Positions 34,148 through 43,271 of a stretch of DNA of 64,000 nucleotides are shown here, in pieces. Position numbers and translations under genes: made by a program. Numbering within the stretch: position 1 is the first letter of the stretch; each line of letters begins with the position of its first letter. The stretch is from CBFHMJ01 sp965656875 (lineage in GTDB: Bacteria; Pseudomonadota; Gammaproteobacteria; Enterobacterales; Alteromonadaceae). The notes beneath the pieces were generated by a model. That model was not told where the DNA came from. It was given only the letters and a program-made list of their open reading frames with translations, and did not search any database. The stretch covers positions 248,001 to 312,000 of the forward strand of contig CBFHMJ010000003.1 in NCBI GenBank assembly GCA_965656875.1, in the 5' to 3' direction.

Positions 34148-36283
34148 ATGGCAAAACATACGAATACATCTTTGATGATTTCCGCAGCATTGCTAACCGC
34201 ATTGGCACCTGCTGCAATGGCGAAAAACGCATTTACTGTTCAAGACTTAAATGAATTGGATCAGGTGCATGATGTGATTATTTCGCCAGACCAGACGACG
34301 TTAGTTTATGGTCACAAAGAATGGGGACCGGGTTTTTCACTGGAACAGGATGATCTGTGGTCATTGAGCTTATTAAGCCCGAATGCCAAACCAAAGCGTA
34401 TTACGACGACAGCGGGTGCTGAACACAGCGTTTCATACAGTAAGGATGGCCGCTGGCTATATTTTCTGGCGGACAGAACCGGTAGTACTCAACTTTGGCG
34501 CTTAAATTTGCAGGGCGGTGAAGCTCAGCAGGTCACGGACTTACCGCTGGATATTGAAGGCTATAAACTGTCGCCGGAGAATGACGGTGTGGTTATGACA
34601 ATGACGGTCTATCCAGGTTGCGAAACGTTGCAATGCACACTGGATAAAATGGCGAAAGAACAAGAGAACACAACGGGTGTTAAAGCATATGACCAGTTGT
34701 TTGCTCGTCATTGGGATCACTGGAAACCAGAAACCCGTTCACATCTTTTCTATTTCCCTTTGCCAGACACCGATCAGATTAAGTCTTCTCAGGTTATTCG
34801 TGTTGCGAAAGATTTAATGCCGCACTGGGACACGGATGTTCCGGCAAAACCATTCTCGGGAATGGAGGAAGTAACCTTTACCCCGGATGGACAGTCAATC
34901 GTCTTCTCCGCAAAAGAACCTTCAAGAGACCAGGCATGGACTACAAACTTTGATTTGTTCCAGGTTTCAATCAACGGTGGTGAGAAGGTTAACCTGACGC
35001 CGGAAAACAAAGCGTGGGATAGTCAGCCAAGATTTTCAGCTGATGGGCGTTTCATGGCCTGGGCAGCGATGAAGGTGCCAGGATATGAAGCGGATCGTTT
35101 CGGCATCATGCTAAAAGATTTGCGTTCAGGAGCGGTCAAAGAAGTATCACCATTATGGGAGCTGTCAGCCGGTTCCTTTGAATTTAGTGATGACAATCGT
35201 TCGTTGATTGTAACGGCGGATGACAAAGCACAGCATGGTATTTTTGAGATCAGTACTAACTTTGGTGATGTCAGAAAAGTGTATAGCGATGGCTATATTA
35301 CGAATGTACTGCAAGGTCGTGATGAGTACATTTTTGTCCGTCATGCACTGGACCACCCAAAAGATATTTATGCAGTAACAAAAGACGGTAGTAATGTTCG
35401 TCAGCTAACGGATATTAATGCTGATGAACTGGCCGAGATTCAGTTTGGCGAGCCGGAACAATTCAGCTTTAAAGGTTGGAATGACGAGACAGTCCACGGT
35501 TATCTGGTGAAACCATGGAATCTGGATGAACAGATCGCTGCGGGTAAAAAGGTGCCGGTTGCATTAATTATCCACGGTGGACCGCAAAGCGCGTTCGGTA
35601 ATATCTTCCATTATCGTTGGAACAGTCAGCTTTTCGCCGCACAAGGCTATGCGGTGGTGCTGGTCGATTTCCACGGTACGCCTGGTTACGGTCAGAAGTT
35701 TGTTGATTCAATTAATCAGGACTGGGGCGGGAAACCGCTGGAAGATATTCAGAAAGGATTTGCTCATATCACTCAGGCAAATAGCTGGATGGATGGTAAC
35801 AATGCGTGTGCATTGGGCGCATCGTATGGCGGATACATGATTAACTGGATCGCGGGTAACTGGAACGATAAATTCAAATGCCTGGTTAATCATGCTGGAC
35901 TGTTTGACATGAAGAGCATGTACTACTCAACTGAAGAACTTTGGTTCCCAGAGTATGATTTCGGTGGTTCGCCAACTGAAAATCCTGAGATGTACGATAA
36001 ATTCACGCCATCAAACTATGTACAAAACTGGCAAACGCCGATGATGGTACTACATGGTCTGAAGGATTTCCGTGTGCCATATGCACAAGCTCTTGGTTCG
36101 TTTACTGCGTTACAACGTAACAATGTTCCATCGCGACTTGTTGTATTTCCAACGGAAAATCACTGGATTTTGACCAAGAAAAATCTGGTGCGTTGGTATG
36201 ATGAAGTAGGTGCATGGATGAACAAATGGACGTCTCAGCCTGCGATGGGCGTGGTTCAGGAGCCTGTACCGCCTGTTGAATAG
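34148..36283 (+). CDS. secreted S9-family prolyl oligopeptidase-like peptidase
   Basis: This 711-residue protein has a Sec signal peptide (hydrophobic ISAALLTALAPAAMA) with cleavage near residue 25. The N-terminal half is a beta-propeller of WD40/PD40-type blades (ISPDQTTLVYG, YSKDGRWLYFLAD, FSADGRFMAWAA). The C-terminal alpha/beta hydrolase has IHGGPQSAFGN and the triad S559 (GASYGGYM), D640 (GLKDFRVPY) and H672 (ENHWI). It resembles S9C acylaminoacyl or dipeptidyl peptidases of the periplasm, taking dipeptides from short peptides. Exact specificity is not evident. Confidence 0.93.
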   Translation: MAKHTNTSLMISAALLTALAPAAMAKNAFTVQDLNELDQVHDVIISPDQTTLVYGHKEWGPGFSLEQDDLWSLSLLSPNAKPKRITTTAGAEHSVSYSKDGRWLYFLADRTGSTQLWRLNLQGGEAQQVTDLPLDIEGYKLSPENDGVVMTMTVYPGCETLQCTLDKMAKEQENTTGVKAYDQLFARHWDHWKPETRSHLFYFPLPDTDQIKSSQVIRVAKDLMPHWDTDVPAKPFSGMEEVTFTPDGQSIVFSAKEPSRDQAWTTNFDLFQVSINGGEKVNLTPENKAWDSQPRFSADGRFMAWAAMKVPGYEADRFGIMLKDLRSGAVKEVSPLWELSAGSFEFSDDNRSLIVTADDKAQHGIFEISTNFGDVRKVYSDGYITNVLQGRDEYIFVRHALDHPKDIYAVTKDGSNVRQLTDINADELAEIQFGEPEQFSFKGWNDETVHGYLVKPWNLDEQIAAGKKVPVALIIHGGPQSAFGNIFHYRWNSQLFAAQGYAVVLVDFHGTPGYGQKFVDSINQDWGGKPLEDIQKGFAHITQANSWMDGNNACALGASYGGYMINWIAGNWNDKFKCLVNHAGLFDMKSMYYSTEELWFPEYDFGGSPTENPEMYDKFTPSNYVQNWQTPMMVLHGLKDFRVPYAQALGSFTALQRNNVPSRLVVFPTENHWILTKKNLVRWYDEVGAWMNKWTSQPAMGVVQEPVPPVE

Positions 36284-36302
36284 CTGACATATAATAAAAA
36301 AT

Positions 36303-36332
36303 AAAAAAGCGGTATCCAGTAATGGATACCGC
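36303..36332 (-). terminator. asnB rho-independent terminator
   Basis: On the minus strand GCGGTATCC / GGATACCGC (9 bp, 6-base loop) runs into TTTTTT about 120 bases after the asnB stop. The plus strand has no T-run, so it serves asnB rather than the peptidase gene. Confidence 0.8.
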
Positions 36333-36451
36333 GTTACCCTAACGTTCTTTTATTTCACAATCAGAAACCGGGTCATGACAGAGATGTCGAGATAACTAAC
36401 AACTACTCATTCCAAAATCTAACTTTCACAAAGCCTGGTACTTTCCTCCCT

Positions 36452-38128
36452 TTAACCTTCTGCCTGATAACCATCGTTATGAACATTCACAACGGCGCGG
36501 CCTGAAGGGTCGATTGACTGATGTAATTCCTGATCCCATAACAACGCTTCTGGTGTGCTACAGGCAACGGATTTACCGCCCGGTACACATTCTGCCGCTG
36601 CAGCTTGTGGAAAATGTTCTTCGAAGATCGAACGGAAGAAATAACCTTCTTTTGTATCCGGCGTGTTGTGTGGGAAACGGAAGTGTGCGTTTTCCATCAA
36701 TTGATCGCTAATTTCAGATTCAGCGTATTCTTTGATGCTGTCGATCCAGCTGTATCCAACACCATCTGAAAATTGTTCTTTCTGACGCCATAAAATCTCG
36801 TCAGGCAGATATCCCTGGAAGGCTTCACGTAAAATATGTTTTTCAATTTTGTCGCCAGTACACATTTTTGCTTCCGGGTTAATGCCCATAGCAACATCAA
36901 GGAAGCGCTTATCGAGGAAAGGCACTCGTGCCTCTACACCCCAGGCTGACATCGATTTATTGGCTCGCAGGCAATCAAATTGATGCAGGCGAGAAATTTT
37001 CCGCAATGTTTCTTCGTGGAAAGCTTGTGCGGTTGGTGCTTTATGGAAATACAGGTAGCCACCAAAGACTTCATCAGCACCTTCGCCACTTAACACCATT
37101 TTGATACCCATTGCTTTGATTTTACGCGCCATCAGATACATAGGGGTCGATGCGCGAATGGTCGTGACATCATAGGTTTCCAGGAAATAGATCACATCGC
37201 GAATGGCATCCATCCCTTCTTGTACGGTGAATTCGATGTTGTGATGAACGGTGCCGATAGAATCAGCGACTTTCTGTGCGGCAATCAGGTCAGGTGAACC
37301 TTTGAGACCAATTGCAAATGAGTGAAGTTGTGGCCACCAGGCAGGTGACTGGCCGTCATCTTCAACCCGGCGTTTCGCAAATTTTTGTGCAATGGCTGAT
37401 ATGACGGAAGAATCCAGACCACCGGATAACAATACGCCATATGGAACATCAGACATCAAGTGAGAACGAACTGAATCTTCCAGTGCTTCCTTCACATCTT
37501 CCGCTTTTGCGTCGTTTGCCGCTACCGCATCAAACGATTCCCATTCACGCTGATAGTACTTCACGAATTCGCCTGTCGTGCTGTCAAGATAATGGCCTGG
37601 AGGGAATTCCTGAATTTGCTTACAAACTGGTGTAAGAGCTTTCATTTCAGAGGCAACGTAGAAGTTACCATGTTCATCGTAACCGTAATAAAGCGGAATA
37701 ATGCCGATGTGATCCCGGGCAACCAGGTAGCTGTCTTTTTCGGCATCATAAAGAATGAAGCTAAACATTCCTTCCAGCTTATCGATAAATTCAACGCCAT
37801 CCTGTTGATAGAGTGCCAAAATGATTTCGCAATCTGATTTAGTCTGGAAAGCAAAGGGTACTTCAAGTTGTTGTTCAAGACGTTTGTGGTTGTAGATTTC
37901 GCCGTTCACGGCAAGGATATGAGTTTCAGCGGTGTTACGAAGCGGTTGAGCGCCGCTTTCGGTATCAACGATTGCAAGGCGTTCGTGTACAAGGATTGCA
38001 CTATCATTATTCCAAACACCTGACCAGTCCGGGCCACGATGGCGAAGAAGCTTAGACAGCTGAAGGGCCTGCTGTCTCAGTGGTTTGATATCCGACTTGA
38101 TATCCAGAATACCGAAGATGGAACACAT
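36452..38128 (-). CDS. asnB: asparagine synthetase B (glutamine-hydrolysing)
   Basis: This 558-residue protein (E. coli 554) has the glutaminase nucleophile Cys2 in MCSIFGI, RHRGPDWSG and NGEIYNH. The synthetase domain follows with the ATP loop GVLLSGGLDSSV and VLSGEGADEVFGGY. It makes asparagine from aspartate, glutamine and ATP. It is divergent from asnC, which probably regulates it. Confidence 0.97.
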   Translation of the reverse strand: MCSIFGILDIKSDIKPLRQQALQLSKLLRHRGPDWSGVWNNDSAILVHERLAIVDTESGAQPLRNTAETHILAVNGEIYNHKRLEQQLEVPFAFQTKSDCEIILALYQQDGVEFIDKLEGMFSFILYDAEKDSYLVARDHIGIIPLYYGYDEHGNFYVASEMKALTPVCKQIQEFPPGHYLDSTTGEFVKYYQREWESFDAVAANDAKAEDVKEALEDSVRSHLMSDVPYGVLLSGGLDSSVISAIAQKFAKRRVEDDGQSPAWWPQLHSFAIGLKGSPDLIAAQKVADSIGTVHHNIEFTVQEGMDAIRDVIYFLETYDVTTIRASTPMYLMARKIKAMGIKMVLSGEGADEVFGGYLYFHKAPTAQAFHEETLRKISRLHQFDCLRANKSMSAWGVEARVPFLDKRFLDVAMGINPEAKMCTGDKIEKHILREAFQGYLPDEILWRQKEQFSDGVGYSWIDSIKEYAESEISDQLMENAHFRFPHNTPDTKEGYFFRSIFEEHFPQAAAAECVPGGKSVACSTPEALLWDQELHQSIDPSGRAVVNVHNDGYQAEG

Positions 38129-38292
38129 GATAATTTCCTTAATGAAAAATGAATGTTTGGCTGAATCTGATAAGGATTATTCAATCAAAATAAAGTTAAA
38201 TTCAATATCCAATAATAAAAAAACCAATTCGATGTTATATTCATTAAAAAATTAAGATTTAAATAATGAATCAATAAAAAACAGGTGAATTG
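38129..38292. promoter_or_regulatory. asnB-asnC divergent control region
   Basis: This 164-base, very AT-rich region separates the two start codons and holds several runs of A and T of the kind bound and bent by Lrp/AsnC proteins. Individual promoter boxes cannot be assigned with confidence. Confidence 0.45.
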
Positions 38293-38754
38293 ATGGCCGA
38301 AAATTATCAGATCGATAATCTGGACAAAAACATACTGAACGCCTTGATGGACGATGCACGAACACCATACGCAGAATTAGCCAAACGCTTCTCGGTGAGC
38401 GCCGGTACGATCCATGTACGAGTTGAAAAAATGAAGCAGGCTGGGATTATCCAGGGCACCAAAGTGGAAGTGGATGCTCAGGCACTGGGTTATGACGTTT
38501 GTTGCTTTATCGGCATTAATCTGAAAAGTGCCGGTGATTATCATGAAGTTGTGGAACAACTCAGAGCATTTGATGAAGTGGTTGAAGCATACTATACGAC
38601 CGGACAGTACAGTGTGTTTGTTAAGCTAATGACGCATTCGATTGAAGAGTTACAGTGGGTATTGATTGATAAGATTCAGGGGATTGAAAAGGTACTCTCT
38701 ACCGAAACCTTAATTTCACTACAAAATCCTATTCATCGAGATGTAACACCTTAA
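38293..38754 (+). CDS. asnC: AsnC, asparagine-responsive Lrp-family regulator
   Basis: This 153-residue protein is clearly AsnC: ENYQIDNLDKNILNALM, the HTH SVSAGTIHVRVEKMKQAGII, then the RAM domain with VCCFIGINLKSAGDY and EAYYTTGQYSVFVKLM. In E. coli AsnC activates asnA and responds to asparagine. Here it is divergent from asnB and no asnA is seen, so asnB is the natural target. The ATG at 38293 follows AGGTGA at 38283-38288; a TTG one codon earlier is possible. Confidence 0.95.
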   Translation: MAENYQIDNLDKNILNALMDDARTPYAELAKRFSVSAGTIHVRVEKMKQAGIIQGTKVEVDAQALGYDVCCFIGINLKSAGDYHEVVEQLRAFDEVVEAYYTTGQYSVFVKLMTHSIEELQWVLIDKIQGIEKVLSTETLISLQNPIHRDVTP

Positions 38755-38870
38755 CGCTTGTGTTTAGCTCGTGCAGACAATAAACCTATAACGTCGATTG
38801 AGATCTGTATAAACTCCGTTAAGATTCACACCAGTAAAACAAAGATACCGATCGCTACAAAAGAAGATAA

Positions 38871-39707
38871 ATGTCCAAGCGCTTTCAACCATTTGGTCAC
38901 TGGACCACTGAATTTCTCCATCCTCAACCAGGTTGTTTTTCTGATCTGGTCACTTTATTTCAATTCGACCAATGGCCGTGCTGGCCACATGTCAGGCAAT
39001 TGAATGCTTTGCTTCATCCGGAAATACGTAATCGTCAGGGTAAGCCTGTCCAGTTTGTTATCCAGGACGAACAATTCGATTTTGCCGGAGAGTACTATGA
39101 ACAGGTCATTTTTAATCGTGGATTGATCCCGACGAGGTCTGAAAACTGGCATGACATTTTTGGTGGCTTTATCTGGTGTCTGTTTCCAAAAACCAAAGCG
39201 TTGCTGAATCAACTTCATATTAAAGATATTGAAGCGCATGGATTGCAGGCTCGCACCGCCAGAAGAGATGCCATCACGTTTTTAGATGAATGTGGTGTAT
39301 TGATGGCGAGTAGCGAACCAATGCTGGAGCAACACTTAAAACAGCATGCCTGGCAAAAGATTTTTGTCGAACAGCGTTCGTGCTGGACGGGGGAGCAGCA
39401 AACGCGACGGGCATTCATGTTTGGTCATGCGAACTATGAAATGATGACACGACCCTATGTTGGGTTAACCGGTAAGGTCATGGTTATTACTGTCAGTCAG
39501 GATTTTTTCAATCAGTCGTTACAAAATCAATATGCGGAGTTAGATGACAAACTTGTTGATTTAATTGAAGATGGCATACTCAATTCCAACCAGGCATTTT
39601 CACCGCTGCCGTTGTTAGGTGTGCCTGGCTGGTGGTCTGAAAATGAAGATTTTTCGTTTTATGACAACACCCGTTATTTTCGACCAGCACCAACCAAAAG
39701 GAAATAA
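38871..39707 (+). CDS. DUF3025 family protein
   Basis: This 278-residue soluble protein has no signal peptide. Features of the DUF3025 family are visible: SENWHDIFGGFIWCLFPKTK near residue 85, HANYEMMTRPYVGLTGKV near 185, and the terminal PLPLLGVPGWW. Its role is unknown. It is followed after two bases by the ABC transporter ATPase gene and may be transcribed with it. A shorter overlapping frame upstream (38758) is not credible. Confidence 0.8.
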   Translation: MSKRFQPFGHWTTEFLHPQPGCFSDLVTLFQFDQWPCWPHVRQLNALLHPEIRNRQGKPVQFVIQDEQFDFAGEYYEQVIFNRGLIPTRSENWHDIFGGFIWCLFPKTKALLNQLHIKDIEAHGLQARTARRDAITFLDECGVLMASSEPMLEQHLKQHAWQKIFVEQRSCWTGEQQTRRAFMFGHANYEMMTRPYVGLTGKVMVITVSQDFFNQSLQNQYAELDDKLVDLIEDGILNSNQAFSPLPLLGVPGWWSENEDFSFYDNTRYFRPAPTKRK

Positions 39708-39709
39708 TC

Positions 39710-40498
39710 GTGATAGCAGTCAGCCATTTATCTAAGCGGTTCACGTTGAGTAAATCCGCCCGAAAAGACGCCGAACTGGTAACAGATCCAAGATTTCAAC
39801 CTCCCTGGTTTTACTCTGTACGGGATGTTGGGTTTCGTTGCGATCAGGGAGAAGTTCTGGGATTACTGGGGCCGAATGGCGCAGGGAAAACAACGACACT
39901 TCGAATGTTATCAACGGCTTTAAAACCCGATAGTGGTTCGATTGAAATTAATGGTGTGGATGTTGTTGGACAACCACTTCAGGCCCGTAAGAAAATTGGT
40001 TTTCTATCTGCCTCAACTGGCTTATATGGTCGGTTAACCGCAGCAGAGAATATCCTGTACTTTGCAAAGTTGCATGGCTTAAGCGCAATGCAGCAACAAA
40101 CCAGACTGGATGAACTGGTGGCATTACTTGGGATGGAAAACTTTATTCATCGACGAGCTGAAGAGCTGTCAACTGGCATGAAGCAAAAGTGTGCAATTGC
40201 CAGAACAGTGATTCACGATCCGGAAGTGGTTATTCTGGATGAGCCCGGAACCGGACTGGATATCATGGCTCGTCACACATTGATGAATTTCATCAGTGAA
40301 ATAAAAGCAAAAGGAACGCCGGTTATATTCAGTACGCATCAGTTTGATGAAGTTGAAGCCTTGTGTGATCGGATTGCGATTATCAATGAAGGCATCACGC
40401 AGTTTGAAGGCTCGCTTGATGCGTTTCGCGAGCAAACAGACGAGTCCGATTTAAATGCCGGATTTATGAAACTGGTCCATCGCAAGGAGGGCGTTTGA
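39710..40498 (+). CDS. natA: NatA-type ABC transporter ATPase
   Basis: This 262-residue protein has Walker A GPNGAGKTTT near 55, signature LSTGMKQK, Walker B VVILDEPGTGLD and switch His in FSTHQFDE. An insertion between the first strand and the P-loop (SARKDAELVTDPRFQPPW) is typical of NatA. It starts with GTG. It works with the permease that follows, which overlaps it or begins at its stop. NatAB exports Na+ in Bacillus; substrate here is unproven. Confidence 0.88.
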   Translation: MIAVSHLSKRFTLSKSARKDAELVTDPRFQPPWFYSVRDVGFRCDQGEVLGLLGPNGAGKTTTLRMLSTALKPDSGSIEINGVDVVGQPLQARKKIGFLSASTGLYGRLTAAENILYFAKLHGLSAMQQQTRLDELVALLGMENFIHRRAEELSTGMKQKCAIARTVIHDPEVVILDEPGTGLDIMARHTLMNFISEIKAKGTPVIFSTHQFDEVEALCDRIAIINEGITQFEGSLDAFREQTDESDLNAGFMKLVHRKEGV

Positions 40499-40500
40499 TT

Positions 40501-41718
40501 ATGTGGCAAGTCTATCTGAAAGAAATGAGGGAACTACTTCGTGACAAAAAGACCTTAATGTTTGTCGTTTTACTTCCCGTACTTATGTTTCCTGTTTTGT
40601 TCGCACTGATGGGAACATTGATGGCTAATGTCACCAATGATGCCGCGCAAAAAGTTCAGCGGTATGCCATCGTTGGCGGTGAACATGCGCCTGAATTTGC
40701 AGATAAAATTTTCTACCACAAAAACTTTACCCGCATTGATGGATTAGGCGATGACATCATTGCATTAACCGCGGCGATAGAAGAGCAGCAGATTGATGTA
40801 GCCATAATTATTCCGCCTAAACCTGAGTTGTCTGAACAGTCTTCAATGACGGCTGAATTTATCCCTCATGAATGGCAAGTCGTCTTTAACGACTCGTCCT
40901 CACTAAATTTTATATTCCCTCGAATCGAACGTCTTATGGATAAAGAAGTAGCGGTAAGACGACAGGAGCTGGTGAGTAGCCTGAAGCTGACACCCGCGCA
41001 ACTGGAGGAATTGTTAAAGCCTGTTACGCTTAAAAGGGTGAATACGGCGGATAAACGGGAAAGTTTTGGTGAAAAACTGGGCGGTATAATTCCTTATCTA
41101 TTGATTCCACTTTGTTTTGTTGGTGCCAGTTTACCCGCAATTGATCTTGGTGCTGGTGAAAAAGAACGAGGAACTCTGGAGACATTGTTAATTACACCAA
41201 TGCCCAGATACTGGCTGGTTACCGGCAAGTTCCTGGTGATTGTCTCAACATCAATGGCTTCCGCGATTATCACGATGGTGAGTTTATTACTTTGGAGTTT
41301 ATTACTGGGAAGTTTACTTGATCTGAGTGAAATTTCTGAGGTGACGAGTTTGATATCCTGGTGGGATGTCGGTGTGATTGTCTTGTTGTTGTTACCTTTG
41401 TCTATGATATTCGCCAGTGTTCTGTTAGCTATCTCCATTTACGCACGGTCTTTCAAAGAAGCGCAGAATTACATGGGACCAGTTAGTATGATGATATTCA
41501 TGCCTGTTGTGGTTGCCATGTTACCTGGCGTGGCACTGACCTGGAAAACGGCTGCCATTCCTGTGACAAATGTCGCGTTAGCGATAAAAGAAGTCTTGAA
41601 AGGAACCGTTGACTACATGCTACTGATGGCCATTTTTGGTTTTACCAGTGTGCTGGCAGTAGGATTCATTTTATTATCAACCTGGTGGTTTAACCGCGAA
41701 GACGTGTTATTCCGATGA
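40501..41718 (+). CDS. natB: NatB-type ABC-2 permease
   Basis: This 405-residue membrane protein has one N-terminal membrane helix (MFVVLLPVLMFPVLFALMG), a long extracytoplasmic domain (about 45-190), then about five helices. The ABC-2 coupling motif GAGEKERGTLETLLITPM sits between the large domain and the second helix group. ATG 40501 is preceded by AAGGAGG (40484-40490); a TTG at 40495 is also possible. It is paired with NatA as an exporter. Confidence 0.88.
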   Translation: MWQVYLKEMRELLRDKKTLMFVVLLPVLMFPVLFALMGTLMANVTNDAAQKVQRYAIVGGEHAPEFADKIFYHKNFTRIDGLGDDIIALTAAIEEQQIDVAIIIPPKPELSEQSSMTAEFIPHEWQVVFNDSSSLNFIFPRIERLMDKEVAVRRQELVSSLKLTPAQLEELLKPVTLKRVNTADKRESFGEKLGGIIPYLLIPLCFVGASLPAIDLGAGEKERGTLETLLITPMPRYWLVTGKFLVIVSTSMASAIITMVSLLLWSLLLGSLLDLSEISEVTSLISWWDVGVIVLLLLPLSMIFASVLLAISIYARSFKEAQNYMGPVSMMIFMPVVVAMLPGVALTWKTAAIPVTNVALAIKEVLKGTVDYMLLMAIFGFTSVLAVGFILLSTWWFNREDVLFR

Positions 41719-41749
41719 TCATTTAGGGTCAACAGACCCCGGAGTTCTT

Positions 41750-42217
41750 ATGAAAGCTTCAATATTATTAGCTATGTTAGCTGTCGTTACGACAGCAGGT
41801 TGTGCTGACACTTCCAGTTACCGTCAGCACAGAGATAATCAACCTGACGCCTCGGTTGAAAATGTTGATCCGATTGTAAATTCCACAAAAGTCAGCAAAC
41901 GAACGACGACAGAACAACTCAAATCGCTCCATACCTCTTTGGATGAAATGATTCAAAACAAATATTGTGAAACCAATACCCAGTGTAAAGTCATCGGGAC
42001 TGGTAGCTTACCTTGCGGTGGTAGCTCGCAATATTTTGTCTACTCAACGCTGGAAGTTGGTACGGCATCGGTGAAGAAAGTCGCCGATAAAATTACGGCA
42101 CTGGAGAAAGAGGCCAATAAGAACAACAATCGCATGGGGATTTGTATGCACACGCCACCCCCGGTTGCTGAATGTGTTAATAATCGTTGTACCAACGTTG
42201 GCGCACGAGGTGCGTAA
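41750..42217 (+). CDS. small cysteine-rich lipoprotein of unknown function
   Basis: This 155-residue protein has a lipoprotein signal (ILLAMLAVVTTAGC, lipidated Cys 18). The mature part has six further cysteines: CETNTQCKVIG, PCGGSSQY, MGICMHTP, AECVNNRC. This suggests disulfide bonds in the periplasm or on the outer membrane. The region YCETNTQC...PCGG...YS looks like a recurrent small domain of uncharacterised proteins. A 5-bp hairpin (GGGTC/GACCC) ends just before its GGAG ribosome site. It may be cotranscribed with natAB, 31 bases upstream. Function unknown. Confidence 0.75.
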   Translation: MKASILLAMLAVVTTAGCADTSSYRQHRDNQPDASVENVDPIVNSTKVSKRTTTEQLKSLHTSLDEMIQNKYCETNTQCKVIGTGSLPCGGSSQYFVYSTLEVGTASVKKVADKITALEKEANKNNNRMGICMHTPPPVAECVNNRCTNVGARGA

Positions 42218-42256
42218 AACGGAAGTGGTCGAATATAAGAAGTAGTTTGAATATAA

Positions 42257-42754
42257 ATGGATGCACTAAACGATAAACTGGCCGCCCTCGACCAGCCGGA
42301 AACCCGGTGGGAACAGGACGGCTTTTTGCTGTCTACGGAGAATGCTTTGCTTGATCGCAAAGCTATCTATCGCTATCTGAGCGAAGAAGCTTACTGGTCG
42401 CCAGGGATCCCAGAAGCACTGGTTAATCTGTCTATCGATCATTCACTATGTTTCGGCCTGTATCATCAGGGAGATTCGCTGACTCAGATCGGCTTTGCGC
42501 GGTTGGTAACTGATTATGCCACCTTTGCTTATCTGGCCGATGTTTTTGTAGATAAACAGTGGCGGGGTAATGGATTGAGTAAATGGATGATGGACGTCAT
42601 TATGTCGCATCCTGCTACCTTAGGTATTCGACGTATGATGTTGGCGACGCAAGATGCACACGGGCTTTATCAGCAGTTTGGCTTTGATGCGGTTGGTGAT
42701 CCGGACACCTTGATGATGGTCCGAAAACATAAAGTCGATTTTTATCAACATTAA
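42257..42754 (+). CDS. GNAT-family N-acetyltransferase
   Basis: This 165-residue protein has the GNAT core: FARLVTDYATFAYLADVFV (strands 3-4), the acetyl-CoA loop VDKQWRGNGLSKWMMD with its Q/RxxGxG/A pattern, and LYQQFGFDAVG near the end. It transfers an acetyl group to an amine; the acceptor is unknown. An inverted repeat GCGGGC/GCCCGC with an inner CATCA/TGATG follows the stop without a T-run. Confidence 0.88.
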   Translation: MDALNDKLAALDQPETRWEQDGFLLSTENALLDRKAIYRYLSEEAYWSPGIPEALVNLSIDHSLCFGLYHQGDSLTQIGFARLVTDYATFAYLADVFVDKQWRGNGLSKWMMDVIMSHPATLGIRRMMLATQDAHGLYQQFGFDAVGDPDTLMMVRKHKVDFYQH

Positions 42755-42814
42755 GCGGGCTGGCTGAAGGCATCATATTGATGGCCCGCGTAATGTGTTG
42801 TTGCTGTTTCTTTG

Positions 42815-42870
42815 CAGCTCAGGGCTGTTTTTCTCAGCTCAGGGTTCTTTTTCTGGCTCAGGGCTGTATC
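42815..42870. repeat. 20-bp tandem repeat, 2.8 copies
   Basis: Copies begin at 42815, 42835 and 42855 with the pattern CAGCTCAGGGCTGTTTTTCT. The second copy has two changes and the third is cut short. It lies between the GNAT gene and the end of the leftward DUF6482-like gene and overlaps the latter's stop by two bases. Confidence 0.8.
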
Positions 42871-43165
42871 AATTCAGCGTGACAGGAACGACAAGGCGGT
42901 TATCGTTTTTGTCTGCTGCACCAATCATTTCATCATAAGCTGAGTCATGAACCAGCCATGCTTCACAAACCGGACAAGCCTGTAGTGCGTGCTTTATCTC
43001 GGTCAGGCTATGAAACCGATAGGGATGACCATCTTCCATAATCATGCCGTGGCTTTCGTCAATATCGACTTCAACCAGATAGATCCCCATTTCAAAACTA
43101 TTGATTGTGACTTTATCAATGGCGATATGTTGCCGGGTTAATTCATCAAGAGAATAGTGCGTCAT
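42869..43165 (-). CDS. DUF6482-like small protein
   Basis: This 98-residue acidic soluble protein shows ITINSFEMGIYLVEVDI-like strands early, then FHSLTEIKHAL and the ending WLVHDSAYDEMIG. The layout resembles the DUF6482 family of small proteins in marine gammaproteobacteria and pseudomonads; that assignment is from memory of the pattern. It has one Cys-x-x-Cys (CPVC) that could bind metal or be redox active. Single gene; function unknown. Confidence 0.65.
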   Translation of the reverse strand: MTHYSLDELTRQHIAIDKVTINSFEMGIYLVEVDIDESHGMIMEDGHPYRFHSLTEIKHALQACPVCEAWLVHDSAYDEMIGAADKNDNRLVVPVTLN

Positions 43166-43271
43166 ACGTGCCTCACAGGTTAATTGCCTTATCTGTTTTA
43201 TAGCTGACGATAGGATGTTTTGCCAATTGTGAAACCAGTGTATCGATGCTTAATCCAGGAATTGGATACAC

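Noticed and set aside
38758..39003. Open frame ahead of the DUF3025 gene
   Set aside because: It overlaps the DUF3025 gene in another frame, has no ribosome site and does not resemble a protein family.
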